From Clostridium sp. BJN0013 (lineage in GTDB: Bacteria > Bacillota > Clostridia > Clostridiales > Clostridiaceae), in NCBI RefSeq assembly GCF_040939125.1, contig NZ_CP162495.1:1426001-1490000 (forward strand): DNA of 64,000 nt, read 5' to 3'. The notes beneath the pieces are model-generated. The model ran no database searches. It was not told where the DNA came from and saw nothing but the letters and a program-made list of their open reading frames with translations. Numbering within the stretch: the first letter of the stretch is position 1; each line of letters begins with the position of its first letter. Positions 54,855 to 63,093 of the stretch are shown piece after piece. A program made the position numbers and the translations under genes.

Positions 54855-55712
54855 ATGAAAATGGAAGCTTTATTTTATGAAAAACTTAAAGACAAAGTTC
54901 ATTGTTTTTTATGTCCTCATAATTGTGTAATTAAAGAAGGGGATTTTGGAAAGTGTAATGTGAGAGTCCATGAAAGAGGAAAACTTTTTACTATAAATTA
55001 TGGGGAAATCACCTCTGGGGCACTGGATCCTATAGAGAAAAAGCCTCTTCGTTACTTTAAACCACACAGCTATATTTTTTCAGTAGGGAGTTTTGGATGT
55101 AATTTTACCTGTGATTTTTGTCAAAATTATACTATATCCCAGTTTAGAGCTAAAAGTAAATTTGTGTCCGAAAAGAATTTAATAAATACTGCAGTGGAAT
55201 TGAAAAATAATATAGGAGTGGCCTTTACTTATAATGAGCCTACAATATGGTATGAATATGTGTATAATTGTGCTAAACTTTTAAAAGAAAAAAAGTCTGA
55301 TTCGGCAGTAGTACTTGTTACTAATGGATATATAAATGAAGAACCTCTTGTTCAGCTTATTCCCTATGTAGATGCCATGAATATTGATTTGAAAAGTTTT
55401 AATGAAGGGTATTATAAAAATCTCTGCGGGGGAAGTTTAAAGCCGGTACTAAAAACTATTGAAAAAGCTGCAGGAGTTTGTCATGTGGAAATTACTACCT
55501 TGCTGGTGAGCGGGAAAAATGATGATTTAAAGGAAGTGGAAAATATTTCGAAATTCTTAAGTTCCATAGATAATAATATACCTCTTCATCTCTCCAGATA
55601 TTTTCCAAGATATAAACTTAAAAATTCTCCTACGGATATAAACTTTATAAAAAAGGCAGAAGCTGTGGCCAGGAAATATCTTAATAGAGTAATTTTAGGA
55701 AATGTATATTAA
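54855..55712 (+). CDS. AmmeMemoRadiSam system radical SAM enzyme
   Basis: 285 aa. An N-terminal cysteine cluster (CFLCPHNCVIKEGDFGKCNV) precedes the radical SAM domain with the CxxxCxxC motif CNFTCDFC and the glycine-rich FTYNEPT strand. It is somewhat short for the family (about 330). Part of an operon with the Memo-AMMECR1 gene upstream. Its substrate is not known; modification of a protein is often proposed. Confidence 0.9.
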   Translation: MKMEALFYEKLKDKVHCFLCPHNCVIKEGDFGKCNVRVHERGKLFTINYGEITSGALDPIEKKPLRYFKPHSYIFSVGSFGCNFTCDFCQNYTISQFRAKSKFVSEKNLINTAVELKNNIGVAFTYNEPTIWYEYVYNCAKLLKEKKSDSAVVLVTNGYINEEPLVQLIPYVDAMNIDLKSFNEGYYKNLCGGSLKPVLKTIEKAAGVCHVEITTLLVSGKNDDLKEVENISKFLSSIDNNIPLHLSRYFPRYKLKNSPTDINFIKKAEAVARKYLNRVILGNVY

Positions 55713-55809
55713 AAATTGTGTATTATGAATTGTGAACTGTGAATTGTCAATATGGTATAATGTTCTCTGTATAACCATTTAATATATGAATCAAGGAAGG
55801 TGAAAATTA

Positions 55810-56790
55810 ATGAAGATACTAGCTTATAGTTATAGAGCTGATGAAACCATGTATTTTCAGGAGTTCAGTAAAAAGTATAAAGTTGAAGTGGTATTATGTA
55901 ATGATGCTCCTAATATGAAAAATGCAGAACTGGCTAGGGGGTTTCAATGTGTGAGCATAGTTACTACTCCCATTTCAGGAGAACTGGTAGAAAAATTTCA
56001 TGAAATGGGAGTAAAATTTATATCCACAAGAACTATTGGATATGATCATATAGATATTGAAAAGGCCAGACAATTAGATATGCATGTAGGAAATGTAACT
56101 TATTCTCCAAGCAGTGTAGCAGATCATACTGTTATGGTAATTTTAATGACAATACGGAAGATGAAAGCTATTATGGAATGTGCCAGTGTACAGGATTATT
56201 CCTTAAAAGGTGTACAGGGGAGAGAACTTCATAATTTAACTGTGGGTGTTATTGGTACGGGGAAAATTGGACAAAGGGTAATTAGAAATTTAAGTGGATT
56301 TGGTTGTAAAATAATAGCCCATAGTTCTCATGAAAATGAAGATGTAAAAAAATATGCTACCTATGTTTCATTGGAAGAACTCTTAAAAAATAGCAATATC
56401 ATTACATTACATATTCCCGCTAGGAAAAATAATTATCACATCATTGATAAAAATTCTATAGATATGATGAAAGATGGAGTATTTATTATTAATACAGCCC
56501 GGGGCTCTCTTATTAATACCGATGATTTGATAGAAGGTATTGAACAGAAAAAAATTGCAGGAGCGGCTTTAGATGTTATTGAACATGAATCCAATCTGTA
56601 CTACAATAATTTGAAATGTGAAATACTGGATAATAGACAATTGGCAATTTTAAAATCCTATCCTAATGTAATTATTACACCTCATACGGCCTTTTATACA
56701 GATCAGTCTGTGAGTGATATGATAGAAAACTCTATTTTAAGTTGTATCTTATTTATTGAAGGAAAAGAAAATCCCTGGCAAGTTGTATAA
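55810..56790 (+). CDS. D-isomer-specific 2-hydroxyacid dehydrogenase (D-lactate dehydrogenase type)
   Basis: 326 aa. Substrate domain with TRTIGYDHIDIEKAR, NAD-binding motif GVIGTGKIGQRV, catalytic Arg in NTARGSL, Glu in LDVIEHE and catalytic His in ITPHTAFYT. The sequence is close to D-lactate dehydrogenases and VanH, including YSPSSVADHTVM. It most likely reduces pyruvate or another 2-oxoacid with NADH. GGAAGGTG precedes the start, and a terminator overlaps the stop codon. No vanA-type ligase lies nearby. Confidence 0.88.
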   Translation: MKILAYSYRADETMYFQEFSKKYKVEVVLCNDAPNMKNAELARGFQCVSIVTTPISGELVEKFHEMGVKFISTRTIGYDHIDIEKARQLDMHVGNVTYSPSSVADHTVMVILMTIRKMKAIMECASVQDYSLKGVQGRELHNLTVGVIGTGKIGQRVIRNLSGFGCKIIAHSSHENEDVKKYATYVSLEELLKNSNIITLHIPARKNNYHIIDKNSIDMMKDGVFIINTARGSLINTDDLIEGIEQKKIAGAALDVIEHESNLYYNNLKCEILDNRQLAILKSYPNVIITPHTAFYTDQSVSDMIENSILSCILFIEGKENPWQVV

Positions 56791-56816
56791 GGAGGGCGCA
56801 ACCTCCTTTAATTTTA
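56788..56816 (+). terminator. Terminator after the dehydrogenase gene
   Basis: AAGGAGG (56789-56795) pairs with CCTCCTT (56802-56808), followed by TAATTTT; the stem begins inside the stop codon. Confidence 0.7.
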
Positions 56817-56858
56817 ATATTTATAAAATAAAAAATAGCAAAATCAACTGCTATTATA

Positions 56859-56886
56859 TTGAATTTCTATTCAAATATGTTATAAT
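56859..56886 (+). promoter_or_regulatory. Promoter of the DUF6323-DUF6179 operon
   Basis: TTGAAT (56859-56864) and TATAAT (56881-56886) are 16 bases apart. A partly repeated ACCATAT sequence lies between the promoter and the gene. Confidence 0.5.
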
Positions 56887-56985
56887 ACAATATATACAAA
56901 ACACACAATTATACCATATGACTACTATACCATATTACAAATCATATGTCAAGTATTTTGTTTAATTTTTTAAGGGGTGATAATT

Positions 56986-57462
56986 ATGAACCTGCTTGAA
57001 ATGTTTAATTCTCTCAATAACATTGAAAAATCAAAGGATATAACTGAACTTTTAAAATTAAATAAACATCTAAAAAAACAAAATCTTTTTCTCAAAGAAT
57101 GGGATGTAAAAGATATTATAGAAACAAGAAATATTACTTTAAAAGCTCAGGGCAGACTGGAACTTAATATGAATATTTTAAAAGATATTATAAGAGAGCT
57201 CGCATATTCTCCTTATGTAAATCAGCATAATTTAGTTGAAAATATTAATGATATCTATGAAATATTCCATTATATAAAAAATCACACATCAGACTTTCTT
57301 GAAGATGAAGAAATATTTAAAGCTATAATGTTCCTTTTTAATAAAGTTTATAATGGTTCCACAGAACTTATGAAAGGAAAGGGTATCGAAAGAATTGTAA
57401 ATAATTTTAGAAGTGGTAGAGAACTTACTGATATGGAAGATGAGGAGGGAGATGAGTATTGA
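56986..57462 (+). CDS. DUF6323-like protein
   Basis: 158 aa, helical, without membrane span: DVKDIIETRNITLKAQGRLE, LNMNILKDIIRELAYSPYVN and IFHYIKNHTSDFLEDEEI. The pattern fits DUF6323, found in clostridia directly before a DUF6179 gene, as here. ATG 56986 follows AAGGGGTGA; a GTG at 56977 overlaps that site. Function unknown; the acidic end MEDEEGDEY is notable. Confidence 0.6.
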   Translation: MNLLEMFNSLNNIEKSKDITELLKLNKHLKKQNLFLKEWDVKDIIETRNITLKAQGRLELNMNILKDIIRELAYSPYVNQHNLVENINDIYEIFHYIKNHTSDFLEDEEIFKAIMFLFNKVYNGSTELMKGKGIERIVNNFRSGRELTDMEDEEGDEY

Positions 57463-58769
57463 AGACTTTGCCCAAAAGTATGGAAGCAGGTGTTCTTTTA
57501 ATTTTTAAAGAATTAGTTATAAGGTATACAAAAGGAGAAAGCAGTTCTATAAAGGAGGACAATGCCATTAATATTCTCAATTCCATATACTATTCCATAA
57601 ATGCCTATATACAAAATTATGGAGGACAAAATAGATGTTATACTTTAATCTATGAAATAGATGTTAAATTTATATATAAAGAAGGTGTTGAACTTGTTAA
57701 AAAACATACTGAAGAGTGTAGGGAGTTCTATAAAAATATAAAAGAAAATAAACTTAATATTCCTCTAGAGATTTATAATGATACAATAGATAACTTAGGC
57801 GATTTTTTCAATAATTATGATGAGATTTTTGCAGCTTATGATATACCCTGCAGCGTCGATTATCCACTTATGTTTGATAATATGAATTTAACAGGTATTT
57901 TTTATATAAAGCAGTATCTTGAAAAATTAAAAATAGAAACTGATTTTTGTAATTTTTTCAAACAATCTTCCATTAGAAAAGTACTCAGGGATTATGGCAA
58001 AAAATATAAAATAAATATTATAAAATCTCCAATTAATGTATTTCAGGTGCTCTTAGATCAATCTATTTTTGTGATTTTATGTGGAAACAATGAAATTACT
58101 CTTGAAATTTCACCACATGACAGGGAAGTAATGAAAAGAAGTTTACTTGAAAAAAATAGAGAGGAATTAAAAAGTATCTTAAAGGAAATCTTTAAAGGGG
58201 TAATCGTTAAATTTAATATTAGAGATAAAAAGCTTATAGAGTATATAAAAAGATATAAAAGTTCATTTATAGTACGATTTTTAAATGCTTACGATAATGG
58301 AAATCTGTCAAATATGATTATTATAGAAAAGGAAGAATCTAAAGAAGATAAAATTATCTTTAAAAAAGGCAGCAAAATGAGTAATTATAAGTTCGCTTCT
58401 ATTGTAGAGGAGGTAATGGAATGTAGATATATTGAGGATAAAATTAATATTATATCTTCGAATTTAAAGTCATTTGAAGACTATATAGATCTTTTGGATT
58501 CCGAGTGCCTATTTGGCAGTGAATATATAGAAGTATTCAAGACACTAGGAGATATGCCTCTGGCTGTACTTGGTAGAACAGTATTTTATGATGATTTAAA
58601 CTACAATTCTCTGAATTTATCCTGTGAGAAATTAACTAAATATAAGGATAATATGGAATCAGAATGGCAGAATTATTTCATTGAATTTTTATTGAGTTTA
58701 CCAGAGAAAAGGATAAAAAATGTGGAAAATTTAATAGTTAAAATAGATTTAGAGGAAAATTTAATTTAA
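57459..58769 (+). CDS. DUF6179-like protein
   Basis: 436 aa from a TTG that overlaps the previous stop, behind GAGGAGGGAGATG. Mostly helical and soluble, with SIYYSINAYIQNYGGQNRCY near residue 50 and ISPHDREVMKRSLLEKNREE in the middle. It pairs with the DUF6323-like gene in an operon in many clostridia, so the two proteins probably work together. No catalytic motif recognised. Confidence 0.6.
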   Translation: MKTLPKSMEAGVLLIFKELVIRYTKGESSSIKEDNAINILNSIYYSINAYIQNYGGQNRCYTLIYEIDVKFIYKEGVELVKKHTEECREFYKNIKENKLNIPLEIYNDTIDNLGDFFNNYDEIFAAYDIPCSVDYPLMFDNMNLTGIFYIKQYLEKLKIETDFCNFFKQSSIRKVLRDYGKKYKINIIKSPINVFQVLLDQSIFVILCGNNEITLEISPHDREVMKRSLLEKNREELKSILKEIFKGVIVKFNIRDKKLIEYIKRYKSSFIVRFLNAYDNGNLSNMIIIEKEESKEDKIIFKKGSKMSNYKFASIVEEVMECRYIEDKINIISSNLKSFEDYIDLLDSECLFGSEYIEVFKTLGDMPLAVLGRTVFYDDLNYNSLNLSCEKLTKYKDNMESEWQNYFIEFLLSLPEKRIKNVENLIVKIDLEENLI

Positions 58770-58776
58770 AAATGTA

Positions 58777-58804
58777 TTGACAAAGGAAAAATAATTGCTA
58801 AAAT
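58777..58804 (+). promoter_or_regulatory. htpG: htpG promoter
   Basis: TTGACA (58777-58782) and TAAAAT (58799-58804) are 16 bases apart, placing the start of transcription at about 58811, inside the CIRCE element. Confidence 0.7.
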
Positions 58805-58808
58805 AAAA

Positions 58809-58835
58809 TTAGCACTCAAGTATTATAAGTGCTAA
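58809..58835 (+). promoter_or_regulatory. CIRCE element (HrcA operator)
   Basis: TTAGCACTC (58809-58817), nine bases, then AAGTGCTAA (58827-58835). Only one position differs from the consensus TTAGCACTC-N9-GAGTGCTAA. Placement over the start of transcription is as at groE and dnaK operons. Confidence 0.88.
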
Positions 58836-59011
58836 CAAAAATGTACTTAAATACCTTTAAAATAAGGTTATATCAAAATTACAAAATGTATCTATGTAAT
58901 AATATAGTAATGATGAAAAATACAGTATTAATTACATAGATTTTATGTGATCTATATATTATTAAAGTTTTAAGCCATATATTTTACATATTAAAGAAAG
59001 GAAATGATAAA

Positions 59012-60886
59012 ATGACTACAAAACAGTTTAAAGCAGAATCAAAGAGGCTGCTTGACTTGGTTATTAACTCTATTTATACCAATAAAGAGATATTTTTAAG
59101 AGAACTTATATCCAATGCCAGTGATGCAATTGATAAAAGTTATTACCGTTCGCTTGTTGATGAAAATGTTACTTTTAACAGAGATGATTTTTATATTAGA
59201 ATTACTGCAGATAAAGAAAACAGAACACTTACAATTTTTGATACAGGAATAGGTATGACAGAAGAAGAACTTGAAAATAATCTGGGTACTATTGCAAAAA
59301 GTGGTTCTTTTGCCTTTAAAAATGAAAATGAATTGAAAGAAGGAGTGGATATTATAGGTCAATTTGGAGTTGGCTTTTATTCTGCTTTTATGGTATCTGA
59401 TTTAGTTACGGTAAAAAGTCGTGCCATTAATTCAGATAAGGCATATAAATGGGAATCAAAAGGGGTAGAAGGTTACACTATTGAAAGCTGTGAAAAAGAA
59501 GATGTGGGAACTGAAGTCATATTAAAAATTAAACAAGACACAGAAGATGAAAAGTACAGTGAATTTTTAGATGAATATAAAATAAAATCTTTAATAAAGA
59601 AATACTCTGATTTTATAAAATATCCTATTAAAATGATGGTAAAGAAAAGTAAATTGAAAGAAGGCAGCGACAAGGATTATGAAGACTATTTTGAAGATGA
59701 AACTTTAAACAGCATGGTGCCTATCTGGAGAAAAAATAAAAATGAATTAAAACCTGAGGATTATGAGCAGTTTTACATGGATAAACATTTTGGCTATGAA
59801 AAACCTCTTAAAACAATTCATGCCAGTGTAGAAGGGGTAACAAGTTATAATACCTTGCTTTTTATTCCTGCAAGAGCACCTTATGATTTTTATACAAAGG
59901 AATTTCAAAAGGGATTGGAACTTTATTCAAATGGTGTACTGATAATGGAAAAGTGTGCTGATTTATTACCAGATTATTTTAGTTTTGTGCAAGGGCTGGT
60001 TGATTCTGCCGATCTTTCCCTTAATATTTCAAGAGAACTTCTGCAGCATGACAGACAGCTTAAATTTATTGCTAAAAAAATAAAAGAAAAGATTAAAAGT
60101 GAACTTTTACTTATGCTGAAAAATGATAGGGAAAAGTATAATGAGTTTTATAAAAACTTTGGAAGACAGCTTAAATATGGTGTTTATTCTGATTTTGGAA
60201 TGAATAAAGATGTACTTAAGGATTTATTAATGTTCTACTCTTCCACAGAGAAAAAACTTGTAAGTCTTGATGAATATATATCCCGTATGAAAAATGAGCA
60301 GAAATTTATATATTATGCATCGGGAGAAAGTATAGAAAAAATTGATAAATTGCCTCAAACTGAACTGGTTAAAGATAAGGGCTTTGAAATATTATATTTT
60401 ACTGATGATGTAGATGAATTTGCTATTAAAATGCTTGTAAAATATGATGAAAAAGAATTTAAATCTGTTTCCAGTAAGGATTTAGGTTTTGAATCCGATG
60501 AAAAAGAAAGTGATAAAGAAACAGAAGAAAATAAGGAACTATTTGATTTTATGAAAGAAGCTTTAAAGGATAAAGTAAAAGAAGTAAAGGCATCCAAACG
60601 TTTGAAGACCCATCCTGTTTGTCTTGCAAGCAGTGGAGAACTTTCTATTGAAATGGAGAAAGTGCTTAATATGACGCCGGAAAATCAAAATATTAAAGCG
60701 GATAAAATTTTGGAGATAAATACAAATCATGAAATGTTTAATGCTGTTAAACAGGCTTTTACAGAGGACAAAGATAAATTAAAAATGCTTTCCAATGTTT
60801 TGTATAATCAGGCATTGTTAATTGAGGGGCTTTCTGTAGATGATCCTGTACAGTTTGCAAATGATGTGTGTTCTTTAATTAAATAA
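59012..60886 (+). CDS. htpG: Hsp90-family chaperone HtpG
   Basis: 624 aa, the normal size. The N-terminal ATPase domain has [33 protein letters not shown] and a LGTIAKSGS lid; the middle domain has [19 protein letters not shown] with the ATP-contacting Arg; the C-terminal dimer domain follows a charged linker (about 495-515). It folds client proteins in the cytoplasm under stress. GGAAATG precedes the ATG. Control is by HrcA through the CIRCE upstream, and a terminator follows. Confidence 0.96.
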   Translation: MTTKQFKAESKRLLDLVINSIYTNKEIFLRELISNASDAIDKSYYRSLVDENVTFNRDDFYIRITADKENRTLTIFDTGIGMTEEELENNLGTIAKSGSFAFKNENELKEGVDIIGQFGVGFYSAFMVSDLVTVKSRAINSDKAYKWESKGVEGYTIESCEKEDVGTEVILKIKQDTEDEKYSEFLDEYKIKSLIKKYSDFIKYPIKMMVKKSKLKEGSDKDYEDYFEDETLNSMVPIWRKNKNELKPEDYEQFYMDKHFGYEKPLKTIHASVEGVTSYNTLLFIPARAPYDFYTKEFQKGLELYSNGVLIMEKCADLLPDYFSFVQGLVDSADLSLNISRELLQHDRQLKFIAKKIKEKIKSELLLMLKNDREKYNEFYKNFGRQLKYGVYSDFGMNKDVLKDLLMFYSSTEKKLVSLDEYISRMKNEQKFIYYASGESIEKIDKLPQTELVKDKGFEILYFTDDVDEFAIKMLVKYDEKEFKSVSSKDLGFESDEKESDKETEENKELFDFMKEALKDKVKEVKASKRLKTHPVCLASSGELSIEMEKVLNMTPENQNIKADKILEINTNHEMFNAVKQAFTEDKDKLKMLSNVLYNQALLIEGLSVDDPVQFANDVCSLIK

Positions 60887-60909
60887 AAAGATTTAAATAA
60901 CATAAAAAG

Positions 60910-60940
60910 AGAGAATCTTGAAATACAGATTCTCTTTTTG
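60910..60940 (+). terminator. Terminator after htpG
   Basis: AGAGAATCT (60910-60918) pairs with AGATTCTCT (60927-60935), followed by TTTTG. Confidence 0.8.
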
Positions 60941-61169
60941 CACGTAATTTGATTTATAGTCATTATTGTATTTCTTAATTTTTTATGCTACTATAGATGT
61001 TATTAATCAATAGCTGAATAAGTTTATACAAATTTTGAAGTATTTACATATGTATTTAATTCCTATAAACTCAGCAAGTATATCATAAAGCATCTTTAAA
61101 AAATTATCAGTTATTTTTAGATATCTTATAGGTAGCTCTGGAGCTTGTAGGTAAAGGAGAGAGCTAATA

Positions 61170-61837
61170 ATGAATCGGTTTTATGGCAATATTTTGACTT
61201 TTGGGCATTTTACTGCAGATTTTTATCAGGGTGCATTACCTGCACTGCTTCCTTTTTTGGTTTCGGACAAACACTTTAGTTATGTGGCTGCTGCTTTTTT
61301 AATTTTTTCAGCTAATATAAGTTCCTCTATAATACAGCCTTTATTTGGAATATGTTCAGATAGAATTTCTGTACCATGGACATTGCCTTTTGGAGTATTA
61401 TTGGCAGGAATCAGTTTTGGCATGTCGGGAATTGTGGATAATTACTGGATTATGGCTGTCTTTATAGCACTAAGTGGTGTTGGAATAGCTTCTTTTTTAT
61501 AAATGTCAGCAATGTTTTTATAGCAACTGTGCTGTTAATTCCAATAGGTCTTTCTCTTTATGCACCCTATAGTCCCATGGTAGTATTAGGGCAAAAGTAT
61601 TTGCCAAACCATATGGGGCTGGCCTCAGGAGTTACCCTAGGATTGGCAGTTACCATGGGAGGAGTAATTTCACCTGTACTTGGGTGGATATCAGATAATT
61701 ATGGAATTCATGCAGCAGTATCTAGCCTGACTATATTACCAATTATTGCAGTATTTTTAACACTTACTCTTACTATACCTAAGGTGGATTTAAATAGAGA
61801 CAATGTAAATGAGGCAAAATTCAATATGACCAGGTAA
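61170..61837 (+). pseudogene. Fsr-type MFS transporter gene with internal deletion
   Basis: The first frame (61170-61502) encodes the N-terminal helices of a fosmidomycin-resistance-type MFS protein (LTFGHFTADFYQGALPALLP, IIQPLFGICSDR). It ends at GVGIASFL where the protein should go on. Then, in another frame, INVSNVFIATVLLIPIGLSL and MVVLGQKYLPNHMGLASGVT are the C-terminal part, ending at 61837. About 150 residues in the middle are lost. The normal length is near 400 aa, so the product would be inactive. Confidence 0.8.
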
Positions 61838-61851
61838 AATATTTTAGAAGA

Positions 61852-62751
61852 TTAGATATCTGCTTTGGCATTATTAAAATTAGAAGTTTGGGATAAAAGC
61901 ATTCCTGACAGCATTAGAAAACAGCCTAAATATTCCTTTAATTGTAAATGCTCATTTAAAAGTATCATACCTCCAAGGGTTGCGAAAACAGATTCCATGC
62001 TGAGTATTATTGCTGCATGGGAAGGTCTGGCATGTTTTTGTCCTATTATTTGTAAGGTATAAGCTATTCCTACGGAAAATATTCCACCATAAAGTATAGG
62101 TATAAGAGCTTCATATACACTGGAAATAGTTGTTTTTTCAAAAATAAGTGATACTATCATGCTAAGTATAGAGCAGGTTAGGGTTTGTACAAAAGATAAT
62201 CTTAATGCATCTACCTTTTTTATAAAGTAATCTATAGCTAATATATGTAATGCCCAGAAAAATGCACCTATAATTTCCAATAAATCCCCTTGACTTATGG
62301 AAAAATTTTCATTGATGGTTAAAAAGTATAAACCAATGGCAGTTATAATTACACTGACCCAGATAGTTAAGGGTATATTTCTTTTAAAAAAAATGCTTAT
62401 AATAGGTACAAATACCATATATAATCCTGTTATAAATGCAGCTTTTCCGGCAGAAGTGTAATTTAGTCCTATCTGTTGAAGAGAAGCTCCAAAAAAAAGT
62501 ACACATCCAGTTATGATTCCTGCAATTATGAAGTTATATTGTTTATGGTAATTATTTGTATTTTGTTTCGGAGTTTTATTAAAATATAATAACAGAGGAA
62601 TTAAAGAAATGCCTCCCAGTGCAAATCTAATTCCATTGAAAGCAAAAGGTCCTATGTATTCTGCACCAACCTTTTGAGCTACGAAGGCTAGTCCCCATAT
62701 GGCTGCTGTTATTAAAAGAAGTATGTTGGATTTTAATTCTTGTTTTTTCAT
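61852..62751 (-). CDS. EamA/DMT-superfamily transporter
   Basis: 299 aa with ten hydrophobic helices in two EamA repeats: ILLLITAAIWGLAFVAQKVG, SAGKAAFITGLYMVFVPIIS and ARPSHAAIILSMESVFATLG. AGGTGAA lies before the start. It likely exports a metabolite or amino acid; substrate unknown. It converges with the broken MFS gene. It is only distantly like the EamA protein near 1.7-2.5 kb. Confidence 0.85.
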   Translation of the reverse strand: MKKQELKSNILLLITAAIWGLAFVAQKVGAEYIGPFAFNGIRFALGGISLIPLLLYFNKTPKQNTNNYHKQYNFIIAGIITGCVLFFGASLQQIGLNYTSAGKAAFITGLYMVFVPIISIFFKRNIPLTIWVSVIITAIGLYFLTINENFSISQGDLLEIIGAFFWALHILAIDYFIKKVDALRLSFVQTLTCSILSMIVSLIFEKTTISSVYEALIPILYGGIFSVGIAYTLQIIGQKHARPSHAAIILSMESVFATLGGMILLNEHLQLKEYLGCFLMLSGMLLSQTSNFNNAKADI

Positions 62752-62837
62752 TCAATAATTCACCTACCTGATTTAAAGTATTTTATATTTAAGCAACATT
62801 ATAATGATATCACAATAGTTTCTTTAATTACAATGTA

Positions 62838-63040
62838 TTTATCGGAATGCTGTAAGTAGCTAATGCTCCTACCTTCTTCAAAGTGGGAGATAAGCACTGC
62901 TACACATATGGATAAATTCTTTCCCTAAAGGATAACGTATTCTAAGTGCTAAAGACACTAAGAATACTGTTAATAAGGTTCAGGTGGAGAAGAGGCGTTT
63001 CTCATGTGAAAACTCCACATGAACCTAAGAATTACTTGAT
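62838..63040 (+). repeat. Dispersed repeat, copy D (long form)
   Basis: About 200 bases closely matching copy A, including CCCTAAAGGATAACGTATTC. It has two clear hairpins: ATTCTAAGTG with CACTAAGAAT, and AGGTTCAGGTGGAG with CTCCACATGAACCT. In the first stem a G-C pair here corresponds to a G-T pair in copy A. It ends 53 bases before the aldehyde dehydrogenase start, which is in the same orientation. The rest of 62752-63093 shows no gene. Confidence 0.8.
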
Positions 63041-63093
63041 CTTTAATTGAAATTGCTATTAATTTTACAAATATTTAAAGAAGGTGTAATAAA

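Noticed and set aside
55810-56790. vanH of a vancomycin resistance operon
   Set aside because: No D-Ala-D-Lac ligase or vanX-like gene lies nearby; ordinary D-lactate dehydrogenases are equally similar.
56756-56965. 69-aa open frame overlapping the dehydrogenase end
   Set aside because: It overlaps a terminator and a promoter, has no ribosome binding site and low-complexity sequence.
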